Position numbers and translations under genes: made by a program. Below, piece by piece: positions 1 to 7,064 of a stretch of 8,478 bases of DNA. Position 1 is the first letter of the stretch. Every line of letters begins with the position of its first letter. The stretch is taken from contig DKLU01000480.1 in NCBI GenBank assembly GCA_002455915.1, forward strand, positions 1 through 8,478. Direction: 5' to 3'. The notes under the pieces were generated by a model, which was not told the DNA's origin, ran no database searches, and saw only the letters and a list, made by a program, of their open reading frames with translations. The stretch is from Chryseobacterium sp. UBA6632. Its GTDB lineage: Bacteria > Bacteroidota > Bacteroidia > Flavobacteriales > Weeksellaceae.

Positions 1-1525
1 TTGAAGCTAAGTCTTTCGCTTTTTCTTCCCATTCAGAAACTTCATTATATGTATTTCTTGGATCTAAAATCCCTTCCGAAACGTTTGGTAATTCTGTAGG
101 AACTTCAAGATTCATAATTGGAATTCTTGTTTTCGGAGCATTTTCAATAGATCCGTCGATGATAGAATCAATGATTGCTCTTGTATCTTTCAAAGAAATT
201 CTTTTTCCTGTTCCGTTCCAACCTGTGTTTACCAGATATGCTTTAGCACCGTGTTCTTTCATTTTACCGATCAATGTTTTTGAATACATTGTTGGGTGCA
301 ATGTTAGGAATGCCTCACCAAATGCTGGAGAAAATGAAGGTTGAGGTTCTGTAATTCCTCTTTCTGTACCGGCTAACTTTGAAGTATAACCACAAAGGAA
401 ATGGTACTGGGCCTGATCTTCATCCAACACAGAAACAGGAGGCAATACTCCGAAAGCATCTGCAGAAAGATAAACAATCTTACTCGCGTGTCCTGCTTTT
501 GAAGGCAAAACAATTTTATTAATATGATAAATCGGATAAGAAACTCTCGTATTCTCAGTAATAGATCCGTCTGTATAATCAGCAATTCCGTCGTGAACCA
601 CTACGTTTTCTAGAAGTGCATCTCTTTTGATCGCTCTGAAAATATCCGGTTCTTTTTCTTCAGAAAGATCGATTACTTTTGCATAGCAACCTCCTTCATA
701 ATTAAATACTCCATTGTTGTCCCAACCATGCTCATCATCACCAATCAGATATCTTTTCGGATCTGCAGACAAAGTAGTTTTTCCTGTTCCTGAAAGACCG
801 AAGAAAAGAGCAACATCTCCTTCTTCACCTACATTTGCAGAACAGTGCATAGAAGCCATCCCTTTCAAAGGAAGGTAATAATTCATCATGGCAAACATCC
901 CTTTCTTCATTTCTCCACCATACCAAGTTCCTCCAATGATTTGAAGTTTTTCGGTAAGGTTGAACATCACGAAGTTTTCAGAGTTTAATCCCTGCTCTTC
1001 CCAGTTCGGGTTTGTCGTTTTAGATCCATTGATTACTGTGAAATCCGGTTCTCCAAAGCTTTCCAACTCATAATGAGAAGGACGGATGAACATATTCGTA
1101 ACGAAATGCGCCTGCCACGCTACTTCAACGATGAACCTTACTTTTAATCTTGTATCTGTATTCGTTCCGCAGAATGCATCTACAACATAGATTTTTTTAG
1201 CATCAGAAAGCTGGTTCAGCACTAAGTCTTTACAAGACTGGAAAATTTCCGGAGATGTTGGCAAGTTTACTTTACCGTCCCAAAAAATCGTGTCTTTTGT
1301 AACATCATCCTGAACAATATACCTGTCTTTAGGTGAACGACCTGTGAAAATTCCTGTTTTTACTGATACTGCACCAGATTCCGTAAGCTCAGCTTTCTCA
1401 AAGCCTTGATTTTCAGGAGAAACTTCAGCCTGATACAATTCTTCATACGAAGGATTATAAATGACTTCATAACTTCCTTTAATCCGTAATTTTTCTAAAT
1501 CCTGGATGATTTTAGCGTGTTTCAT
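1..1525 (-). CDS. pckA: ATP-dependent phosphoenolpyruvate carboxykinase (partial, C-terminus outside window)
   Basis: Converts oxaloacetate plus ATP to PEP, CO2 and ADP in the cytoplasm, the first committed step of gluconeogenesis from TCA intermediates. Translating the minus strand from the ATG at 1525 gives 508 uninterrupted codons to the window edge. ATP-type PEPCKs have about 540 residues, so roughly the last 30 are missing. Visible family landmarks are GRSPKDRY near residue 60 (oxaloacetate-binding Arg), [14 protein letters not shown] near 205-220 (metal/substrate Lys), SMHCSAN shortly after, the P-loop GLSGTGKTT at 243-251, [10 protein letters not shown] just after it (kinase-2 and metal Asp), CYAKVIDL, and a C-terminal [11 protein letters not shown] segment. 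The P-loop form identifies the ATP enzyme rather than the GTP enzyme. The start has no Shine-Dalgarno motif, only an A-rich leader, as is normal in Flavobacteriia. It stands apart from the upstream GHMP kinase gene, behind a terminator and with its own probable promoter, so it is likely a separate unit. No frameshift or missing catalytic residue was seen. Confidence 0.97.
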   Translation of the reverse strand, partial: MKHAKIIQDLEKLRIKGSYEVIYNPSYEELYQAEVSPENQGFEKAELTESGAVSVKTGIFTGRSPKDRYIVQDDVTKDTIFWDGKVNLPTSPEIFQSCKDLVLNQLSDAKKIYVVDAFCGTNTDTRLKVRFIVEVAWQAHFVTNMFIRPSHYELESFGEPDFTVINGSKTTNPNWEEQGLNSENFVMFNLTEKLQIIGGTWYGGEMKKGMFAMMNYYLPLKGMASMHCSANVGEEGDVALFFGLSGTGKTTLSADPKRYLIGDDEHGWDNNGVFNYEGGCYAKVIDLSEEKEPDIFRAIKRDALLENVVVHDGIADYTDGSITENTRVSYPIYHINKIVLPSKAGHASKIVYLSADAFGVLPPVSVLDEDQAQYHFLCGYTSKLAGTERGITEPQPSFSPAFGEAFLTLHPTMYSKTLIGKMKEHGAKAYLVNTGWNGTGKRISLKDTRAIIDSIIDGSIENAPKTRIPIMNLEVPTELPNVSEGILDPRNTYNEVSEWEEKAKDLAS

Positions 1526-1561
1526 TTTACTTATATTTTCTATTTCAATATTGGGGTTCAA

Positions 1562-1569
1562 CAAAATTA
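1562..1569 (-). promoter_or_regulatory. Candidate -7 element (TAATTTTG) of pckA promoter
   Basis: On the minus strand the sequence TAATTTTG matches the Bacteroidetes -7 consensus TAnnTTTG and ends 36 bases upstream of the pckA ATG. It lies in the only sizeable intergenic gap of the window, just after a terminator, where a promoter is expected. No TTG sits at the usual 17-20 base spacing upstream; that place holds a T-run (TTTT) instead. The -33 box is therefore weak or the promoter needs an activator. AT-rich DNA makes chance matches fairly likely. Confidence 0.45.
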
Positions 1570-1627
1570 ATATTAATTAATTGTTAAAAGTGGTTTAAAT
1601 ATAATGATATAAGTCAGAATGGCAAAT

Positions 1628-1661
1628 AAAAAAACAAGTTTATAACCAGCTGATTACAAAC
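1628..1661 (-). terminator. Intrinsic terminator overlapping the GHMP kinase stop codon
   Basis: Read on the minus strand, GTTTGTAATC (1661-1652) pairs with GGTTATAAAC (1647-1638) around an AGCT loop. This gives a 10-bp stem with two G-U wobbles. It is followed at once by TTGTTTTTTT (1637-1628), a classic U-tract. The TAA stop of the GHMP kinase gene (1656-1654) lies inside the 5' arm, so a ribosome finishing translation would cover part of the stem. The element probably ends the fabD-GHMP kinase transcript and insulates pckA. Confidence 0.8.
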
Positions 1662-2559
1662 TGATTAAATCTTTCCAATTGAAAATTGTGCGAAAACCTT
1701 TCTCCCAAAAATAGTCCTCAAAGCCATCAAATTTTGAGCTCATGACAAAATCTCCACCCCAGGCTCCCAAACTTTTCACAAAAACAGGGATATCCGCAAA
1801 GAAACGCTCTCTAACTGTAGGAATTTCAAGGAATTTCGAAATTTGTTGCTCATGAATTAACATTAGTTGAGAAAAATTTTCCAATTCGTTACATACTAAA
1901 ATATTTCTTGTAAGATTCGAAAATTCATCAACCAGTTTTTGAGACTTTGTTTTAGACTTGTAAAAATTGATTCCTTCACGGCTATCCTGCTTCTGATTTA
2001 AATGAATAAAAATCAATTCATCTTTAAAAGAAGGATTGAAATTCGTCCGTTCATATGTAATCTCAGGTTTGCTTTGAAACAGCACTGCAGATTTCTCTTT
2101 TGCCACCGCAATATCGTATCCGCTGCCGCCTAAACTGATTGAATTTAAATGAAAAGGATCAATCTCTGCCCATTCCGCAAGATTGGTCATGAGCGTAGAA
2201 CTGCTTCCCAAACCGTAATCTGCAGGAAATTGAAGGTTGGTTTTTAAATGATAAGTAAAATCGTTCTTGAATTTGATTGTAGAAAGTGACTGAACATTTT
2301 TTAAGGTTTTTAAAATAAATTCAGCACTTGAAGTAATATTGGTCTCAATGATCTGCCAATTTTTATAATCAATGAAAGCCTTTAACCATAATTTGTTTTG
2401 ATGATAGGCCTCCCAGAAAATAAGAGATTTCCCATCGTATTTTTCTTCAAAATAAAACTCTTGTCCCAACTTGGTAGGTACCGCTAAGACAAGAGCTCCA
2501 TCCATTGCGAAATATTCTGAAGTAAGCATAAGCTTTCCTGGTGAAAATATTTCGCCCAT
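1654..2559 (-). CDS. GYDIA family GHMP kinase (mevalonate/phosphomevalonate kinase-like)
   Basis: A 301-residue cytoplasmic small-molecule kinase of the GHMP (galacto-, homoserine, mevalonate, phosphomevalonate kinase) superfamily. The N-terminal motif SPGKLMLTSEYFAMDG is at residues 6-21, and the ATP-binding glycine/serine loop DYGLGSSSTLMTNL at 114-127. GSGYDIA, with the putative catalytic Asp149, is at 145-151, and the C-terminal motif GAWGGDFVMSS at 265-275. The GYDIA signature marks a Bacteroidetes subgroup that is usually annotated without a proven substrate. Resemblance to mevalonate-pathway kinases suggests an isoprenoid role, but this is inference. The ATG at 2559 puts motif 1 right at the N-terminus, as in relatives, and follows an A-rich leader (AAAAAAT before ATG) without Shine-Dalgarno. 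The gene begins 9 bases after the fabD stop, so the two are almost certainly co-transcribed. An intrinsic terminator overlaps its stop codon. Family assignment is sure; the substrate is not. Confidence 0.9.
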   Translation of the reverse strand: MGEIFSPGKLMLTSEYFAMDGALVLAVPTKLGQEFYFEEKYDGKSLIFWEAYHQNKLWLKAFIDYKNWQIIETNITSSAEFILKTLKNVQSLSTIKFKNDFTYHLKTNLQFPADYGLGSSSTLMTNLAEWAEIDPFHLNSISLGGSGYDIAVAKEKSAVLFQSKPEITYERTNFNPSFKDELIFIHLNQKQDSREGINFYKSKTKSQKLVDEFSNLTRNILVCNELENFSQLMLIHEQQISKFLEIPTVRERFFADIPVFVKSLGAWGGDFVMSSKFDGFEDYFWEKGFRTIFNWKDLISL

Positions 2560-2568
2560 ATTTTTTAT

Positions 2569-3444
2569 TTAGATTGCAGAAGCAACAGATACAGACCCGT
2601 CGATTTTCTTGATCAATCCCTGAAGGGTTTTCCCAGGACCTACTTCAATGAAGTTATTAGCCCCGTCTTTGATCATATTCTGAACAGACTGCGTCCATTT
2701 TACAGGACCTGTTAATTGTGCAATAAGATTATTTTTAATCTCATCAGGATCAGTAATCGCTGTAGTCGTGATATTCTGATACACAGGAATTGTTGCTTTT
2801 CTGAATTTTGTTTTTTCAATCGCAGAAGCTAATCTCTCTTGTGCAGGCTGCATTAAAGGAGAATGGAAAGCTCCATTTACGGGTAGCAATAATGCTCTTT
2901 TTGCTCCGGCTTCTTTTAATTTTACGCAAGCTTCTTCAACTGCTGTTGTTTCACCGGAAATTACCAATTGCCCGGGACAGTTGTAATTTGCAGGAACCAC
3001 AATACCGCTGATTGTAGCACAAATTTCTTCCACTTTAGCATCTTCCAATCCTAAAATTGCCGCCATAGAACTTGGGTTGGCATCACAAGCCGCCTGCATT
3101 GCTTTTGCTCTTTCGGAAACCAGCTTCAAACCGTCGTCAAAAGATAAAACGCCATTGGCAACCAATGCTGAAAATTCTCCTAAAGAATGTCCTGCCACCA
3201 TTTCAGCGCCAAGACCGTTCACCGCTTTAAGAGCCGCTACTGAATGTATAAAGATCGAAGGTTGCGTAACCTCAGTTTTCTTAAGATCCTCATCCGCTCC
3301 ATTAAACATAATAGAAAGAATATCGAAACCTAAAATTTCATTGGCAGATTCCATTAAGTCCTTAATGTCTTTTCTAGAATCGTATAATTCTTTTCCCATT
3401 CCTACGAACTGAGAACCCTGCCCAGGAAATACAAGTGCTTTCAT
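2569..3444 (-). CDS. fabD: Malonyl-CoA:acyl carrier protein transacylase (FabD)
   Basis: Transfers malonyl groups from CoA to acyl carrier protein in the cytoplasm, supplying the extender unit for type II fatty acid synthesis. The 291-residue length is close to the usual 290-310. The N-terminal PGQGSQ is at residues 7-12 and the nucleophilic elbow GHSLGEFSAL at 85-94, with Ser87 as nucleophile. Arg112 in SERAKAM is the malonate-carboxylate-binding Arg position. NCPGQLVISG lies at 155-164, the catalytic His194 in AFHSPLM at 192-198, and the C-terminal EVGPGKTLQGL at 267-277. All catalytic residues are present. The protein is free-standing rather than part of a polyketide synthase. Unlike the common fabH-fabD-fabG-acpP arrangement, no other fatty acid gene is adjacent: the LysM gene lies 50 bases upstream and the GHMP kinase gene 9 bases downstream. 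The ATG at 3444 fits the conserved N-terminus. Confidence 0.97.
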   Translation of the reverse strand: MKALVFPGQGSQFVGMGKELYDSRKDIKDLMESANEILGFDILSIMFNGADEDLKKTEVTQPSIFIHSVAALKAVNGLGAEMVAGHSLGEFSALVANGVLSFDDGLKLVSERAKAMQAACDANPSSMAAILGLEDAKVEEICATISGIVVPANYNCPGQLVISGETTAVEEACVKLKEAGAKRALLLPVNGAFHSPLMQPAQERLASAIEKTKFRKATIPVYQNITTTAITDPDEIKNNLIAQLTGPVKWTQSVQNMIKDGANNFIEVGPGKTLQGLIKKIDGSVSVASAI

Positions 3445-3465
3445 TTAGTAATTTAAAATATTTTG

Positions 3466-3473
3466 CAAATATA
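3466..3473 (-). promoter_or_regulatory. Candidate -7 element (TATATTTG) upstream of fabD
   Basis: On the minus strand TATATTTG matches TAnnTTTG and ends 21 bases before the fabD ATG, within the 50-base gap after the LysM gene. No TTG is found 17-20 bases upstream, so only half of the flavobacterial promoter consensus is present. No terminator is visible after the LysM gene, so fabD could be read from upstream, from this site, or both. Confidence 0.35.
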
Positions 3474-3494
3474 AATATAATGTTAATAATATCC

Positions 3495-5426
3495 TTACGG
3501 AACTAATCTGATTACTCTATAACCAGTATTTACATAAGCACCATTTGCTTTGGCTTTTACAAACTCAAACTTGGTAGCCAACTGAGTCTGAACCTTATTC
3601 ATCTGTTTGAAAATTTCTCCTTTTTTATTTTCTCTGGTTAACATGTCGTTCACAACATCGAAACCAACAATAGCATATTTAGGAGGTGTTTTACAATATT
3701 TGCCCTTATAAGCCGCCAGAATTTCTTTTTCAAAACTTCCATCGGTATTGATCTTTCTGTCCATCAAATAAACCAGATTTGCTTGGCTAAGGTCATCTAC
3801 TTTCTTTTCAAAGCTTGGAGCATAATACATACTGAATGCTTTTACTCCCTGAACTTCTTTAGACAAAGCGATCACCTTATTCGAGAACGCTTCACCCGCT
3901 GCAGAATCTGCATTGGCTAAAATCGCGATTACCGGAGCAGACTGCCCTGTCATCATATTTTGATCCAGTTGAATATCTGCTGCAGAATTCACGATCGTTA
4001 CTGTTGGACTTTTTAATGTTTTTTCAAGACCTGCTTTAATGTAGTTGGCATTTTCTTTTTTAGCATCTGCAACAACATAGATTTTTTGGTCTGAATAAGA
4101 AGCTTTCACTTCCTCAACAATTTTATCAGCATAGGTTTGATCATTCGTTTCAACGATAATCAAATTGCTGTAGTTATATAATTCCGGAGAGTTGGCAAAA
4201 GGCGCCACAATCGGGATTTTTTGATTTTTAGTAAAGTCAAGAACATCTACCACATTCGACTTGAAAAACGGGCCAATAATTAAATCTGTATTATCAGGAT
4301 GCAATTGCGTTAAAGAATTTCTGAAGGTTGCTTCATTTCCAGAATCTACAATTTTAACCTCAAGTTTTTGTCCGTTTCTTGCATTTCTTTCAATCGCTAA
4401 CTTCGCTCCCGTAAGGAAATCCATAGCCATTGCTCTGTACTGCGTTTCGTTGGTACTGTATCCGAAAGGAAGCATCAACACAACACTTAGCGCATCACCA
4501 TTTTTCTTAACGTAAGCAGGATCCAGCTTTTTGATCTTTAAAACCATTCCAGTTTTTAAACCATGAGAAAGATCTGGGTTTAGCGCGATTAACTCATCAA
4601 TTGAAATTCCGTATTTATTCACAATTGAGAATACGGTATCACCTTGCTGAACGGTATACGTTACAAAATCATCAGCAGTTGACGTAGCATTGGCTGAAGA
4701 TCTTTCGTTTCCTGAATCTACTTTTGTTTTTGAATTAGAAGAAGATTCAGCAACCGGAGCTGCATTTGATTTTTTTATGATAATACTTTCTCCAGGCTTC
4801 AATCCTTTTTCCTCCAATCCCGGATTCAAAGCGAAAAGTTCCTGCTGAGAAATATTAAACTGTTTTGAAATTCTGTAATAATTATCTTTTGCCTGAACAA
4901 CATAGTTTTCACTATCCGCAATCGGAGTTGGAGTTTCTACTGTTGACTGTTCTACAGGTTTAGGTGTTGAAACTGCTACTACAGCCTGCTGGCCACCGTA
5001 TTTTTTAATGCTTTCAAGAGGTAAAGTGATCTCGTCGCCAATCTTCATGTGAGAATCCAGCTCAGGATTCATTTTTCTAAGATCAGTTTCAGAAATACGG
5101 TATTGCTTTGTAATTCCGTAGATCGTTTGTTTAGGCTGCAAAACAATTTTTCCAACCTGCGAAGTGCTGGTTGCTTTTGGTTTTTCAACTACAACCGTTT
5201 TTGGAGCTGAAGTTGAAGTTTTATCATTTTTCACCGATAAAACATCACCAATTGCCAATTTGCCGTCTTTAAACTTCGGATTCATTTTCAGCAATTCATC
5301 TACAGTCATGCCGTATCTTTTTGCAATATTATAAGGATTGTCTCCTTTTGCAACAGTGTGCGATTTCTGAGCAGATACACCCAAAACCATACATAAACTG
5401 GATAGAATAAAAAACCTCTTTATCAT
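3495..5426 (-). CDS. Secreted LysM-repeat protein with C-terminal type 1 periplasmic-binding-protein-like domain
   Basis: A 643-residue exported protein. Residues 1-19 form a signal peptide (basic MIKR, hydrophobic core, VSA cleavage before Gln20). Cys12 is not in a proper lipobox, so a soluble periplasmic or wall-bound protein is more likely than a lipoprotein. Four LysM domains follow, near residues 22-66, 92-136, 173-218 and 255-299, each with the GDT/IxxKYxIxxxxLxxxNP...GxxL pattern; the second and third are more divergent in the first part. They are joined by Ser/Thr/Pro/Lys-rich linkers. LysM domains bind peptidoglycan N-acetylglucosamine chains. From about residue 311 onward the sequence resembles the LivK/LpoA-type PBP1 fold: strand VVLMLPFG, helix DFLTGAKLAI, DLIIGPFFKS near 381-390, IPIVAPFANS near 404-413, and a late AIVGFDVVNDML near 585-596. 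No ABC-transporter partner gene lies nearby, which argues against simple nutrient uptake. A sensor or an LpoA-like cell-wall synthase activator is possible but unproven. The ATG at 5426 follows a good promoter. The gene begins 38 bases after bshC ends. Confidence 0.88.
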   Translation of the reverse strand: MIKRFFILSSLCMVLGVSAQKSHTVAKGDNPYNIAKRYGMTVDELLKMNPKFKDGKLAIGDVLSVKNDKTSTSAPKTVVVEKPKATSTSQVGKIVLQPKQTIYGITKQYRISETDLRKMNPELDSHMKIGDEITLPLESIKKYGGQQAVVAVSTPKPVEQSTVETPTPIADSENYVVQAKDNYYRISKQFNISQQELFALNPGLEEKGLKPGESIIIKKSNAAPVAESSSNSKTKVDSGNERSSANATSTADDFVTYTVQQGDTVFSIVNKYGISIDELIALNPDLSHGLKTGMVLKIKKLDPAYVKKNGDALSVVLMLPFGYSTNETQYRAMAMDFLTGAKLAIERNARNGQKLEVKIVDSGNEATFRNSLTQLHPDNTDLIIGPFFKSNVVDVLDFTKNQKIPIVAPFANSPELYNYSNLIIVETNDQTYADKIVEEVKASYSDQKIYVVADAKKENANYIKAGLEKTLKSPTVTIVNSAADIQLDQNMMTGQSAPVIAILANADSAAGEAFSNKVIALSKEVQGVKAFSMYYAPSFEKKVDDLSQANLVYLMDRKINTDGSFEKEILAAYKGKYCKTPPKYAIVGFDVVNDMLTRENKKGEIFKQMNKVQTQLATKFEFVKAKANGAYVNTGYRVIRLVP

Positions 5427-5445
5427 ATTCGATAATTATAATTTA

Positions 5446-5475
5446 CAAAAATACTTCTTTAAAATTAAATGGCAA
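5446..5475 (-). promoter_or_regulatory. Flavobacterial-type promoter (TTG-N19-TATTTTTG) for the LysM gene
   Basis: On the minus strand a TTG at 5475-5473 is followed after 19 bases by TATTTTTG at 5453-5446. This fits the Bacteroidetes primary sigma factor consensus of a -33 TTG and a -7 TAnnTTTG. The -7 box ends 19 bases before the LysM gene ATG, leaving a short leader. The -33 box lies within the last codons of bshC. This is the only full two-box match seen in the intergenic regions of the window, and it suggests that the LysM gene (and perhaps fabD and the kinase) can be transcribed independently of bshC. Confidence 0.55.
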
Positions 5476-7051
5476 CAATTATTAATTTTGAATCTTGAAC
5501 CACCATTTCTTCCCAACAATTTTCAAGCCATGCATATCCATAATCTGCGAAGAAAACGCTAAAATTATAAACCCTTTCCTGCCAGATTTTAGAAGGATGT
5601 ACATCTAAAAACAGATTTTCCAGTCTTTCTAACATTTCGCTCTGTTTTATTTTTTCTGCATGAAGAAGACGTTTTTTCAGTCTTTTGAATGATTTCAGTT
5701 GTCGAACTTCCTCCGCTTTCACCATATTTCCGAAAGATTTCTCCGTAGTTTCTGCAATAGTTCTTAACTCAGAGAAATGAGTTATTAGAAGGTTTTCCTT
5801 TTCATCCAATAATTTCAGAATAGTATTATCGTCTAATATTTTGTTATTCGTAATCGTTGTGAAATTCTGGAAAAAGTCTTCCACTTTCAAATTCAATTTC
5901 TTGATTTTTCCAACTGTTTTTTCTTTCAGGAATAACATTGAATTTCGAGGAATTAAAATTGGAAAAGGAATATTGATGGTGTTGAAATAATCTTTTAATT
6001 CCAGCCAATACATGATCTCGGCATTTCCTCCGATATAAGCTAAATTCGGCAACACCGTTTCCTGATATACCGGACGCATCAATGCGTTCGGACTGAATTT
6101 TTCAGGATGATTTTCAAGCTCATTAAGAATTTCTTCTTCTGTAAACTGAATATTTTTGTCTACAATCGTATATTTTTTTCCGTCAAAATCAATTCGGTCT
6201 CTTGTTTCAGAAAGATAAAACAAATTAATTTCGCGCGGATTTACCTGCACTTTCCCGTATTTCTTTGTTAAAAAGTCAACTTTCTCTTTTGAGTTTTCAT
6301 GTAAACTAAAATTGAGAAGTTCATCTTTAAAAGTTGCTTTAATTTGATTTTTAAGCGCCGAAGAATCGCCATCCAAAATCAACAAACCAAAGTCTGAAAA
6401 CAATCGGTTCACCAAAATCTGAATTGCCTGCGTTAAAGTATTTCCAACTTTGTAAGCTTCTTTCAACATTAAAATTAATTCGGTTCCAAAAACAGAATCT
6501 TTAAATTCCTTTTCAAATTCAGAAATAAAGAAGGTATCATTTATATCAATTCTCCCAACTGCACCACCCGATTTCTCGTTGATCTCGTAATAATTATTCT
6601 CTGTTTTAAAATGATTGATCTCCGCAAAATCATGATCTTCCGAAGCCATCCAATAGATAGGAACAAAATTGAAATCCGGAAAATTTTCTTTTAAATAAGA
6701 ACAAGTTTTAATTGTTTGCAAAATTTTATACACGAAAAAAACTGGTCCGGAGAATAAATTTAACTGATGCCCTGTGGTGATCGTAAAAGTATTCGGTTGC
6801 TTTATATTATCTATATTTTCTTTTTGCTTCGAAGAAAGTTCAAGAAGAGAAAGCTGTCTTTCTAAAACATCTGAAAGAACATTTCTTTGCTCTGAAGTAA
6901 AAGAATCCTGTTTTTCGTGAATTTGATTTTTAAAATGATCTAAAGAAAATGTGTTTTCTTCAAATCCCTCAATTTTTTGATTTAGAAAATCTTTAACCAA
7001 TTGAGGAATGCTTTCTATATCGTTAAATGATATTTTATTTATAGTTTTCAA
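5465..7051 (-). CDS. bshC: Bacillithiol biosynthesis cysteine-adding enzyme BshC
   Basis: A 528-residue cytoplasmic protein of the BshC family, close to the usual 530-540. The family performs the last step of bacillithiol synthesis, adding cysteine to glucosaminyl-malate made by BshA and BshB. Bacillithiol is a low-molecular-weight redox thiol. Recognisable segments are ITTGHQLNLFSGPVFFVYKI at 91-110 (counterpart of the TGQQxGLxxGP segment), VPIYWMASEDHDFAEINH at 130-147 (the EDHDF motif), SPNALMRPVYQE at 320-331, LAYIGGNAEIMYWLELKDYF at 337-356, and IPRNSM near 367-372. A long, charged helical segment at about 405-480 (probable coiled coil) and a C-terminal YNFSVFFADYG stretch follow. The start codon is TTG: an in-frame TAA lies three codons upstream and the first Met is not until residue 135. 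The porin stop is 13 bases upstream, which suggests co-transcription. bshA and bshB are not in the window. Function rests on family resemblance; the biochemical ligase activity of BshC is less firmly shown than that of BshA/B. Confidence 0.93.
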   Translation of the reverse strand: MKTINKISFNDIESIPQLVKDFLNQKIEGFEENTFSLDHFKNQIHEKQDSFTSEQRNVLSDVLERQLSLLELSSKQKENIDNIKQPNTFTITTGHQLNLFSGPVFFVYKILQTIKTCSYLKENFPDFNFVPIYWMASEDHDFAEINHFKTENNYYEINEKSGGAVGRIDINDTFFISEFEKEFKDSVFGTELILMLKEAYKVGNTLTQAIQILVNRLFSDFGLLILDGDSSALKNQIKATFKDELLNFSLHENSKEKVDFLTKKYGKVQVNPREINLFYLSETRDRIDFDGKKYTIVDKNIQFTEEEILNELENHPEKFSPNALMRPVYQETVLPNLAYIGGNAEIMYWLELKDYFNTINIPFPILIPRNSMLFLKEKTVGKIKKLNLKVEDFFQNFTTITNNKILDDNTILKLLDEKENLLITHFSELRTIAETTEKSFGNMVKAEEVRQLKSFKRLKKRLLHAEKIKQSEMLERLENLFLDVHPSKIWQERVYNFSVFFADYGYAWLENCWEEMVVQDSKLIIVAI

Positions 7052-7064
7052 CCTGATTTAAGTT
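7049..7064 (-). other. TTG initiation site of bshC and short junction with the porin gene
   Basis: The 13-base junction between the porin stop codon and bshC reads AACTTAAATCAGG on the minus strand, followed by TTG (7051-7049). The in-frame TAA at 7060-7058 excludes any start further upstream. CAGG touches the start codon and is too close to act as a normal Shine-Dalgarno site. The weak start beside an upstream stop codon is compatible with translational coupling to the porin gene. The next in-frame TTG is at codon 18, which would remove family-like N-terminal sequence. Confidence 0.55.

Noticed and set aside
159..585. Short open frames on both strands within the pckA region
   Set aside because: pckA runs uninterrupted through this stretch with conserved family sequence, so these frames are chance openings.
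1645..1656. Near-palindrome around CAGCTG as a regulator binding site
   Set aside because: It is the centre of a longer hairpin followed by a T-run at a gene end, which is better explained as a terminator.
3077..3412. A 111-codon plus-strand open frame opposite fabD
   Set aside because: It lies wholly antisense to a gene with intact catalytic motifs, has no recognisable domain, and no promoter-like signal was noted for it; it is a shadow of fabD codon use.
4261..4515. An 84-codon plus-strand open frame opposite the LysM gene
   Set aside because: Antisense to the coding sequence of the PBP-like domain, with no domain or signal of its own.
5367..5426. LysM protein as a lipoprotein (Cys12 in the signal peptide)
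   Set aside because: The residue before Cys12 is Leu, which does not fit a lipobox, while a VSA cleavage site before Gln20 fits signal peptidase I.
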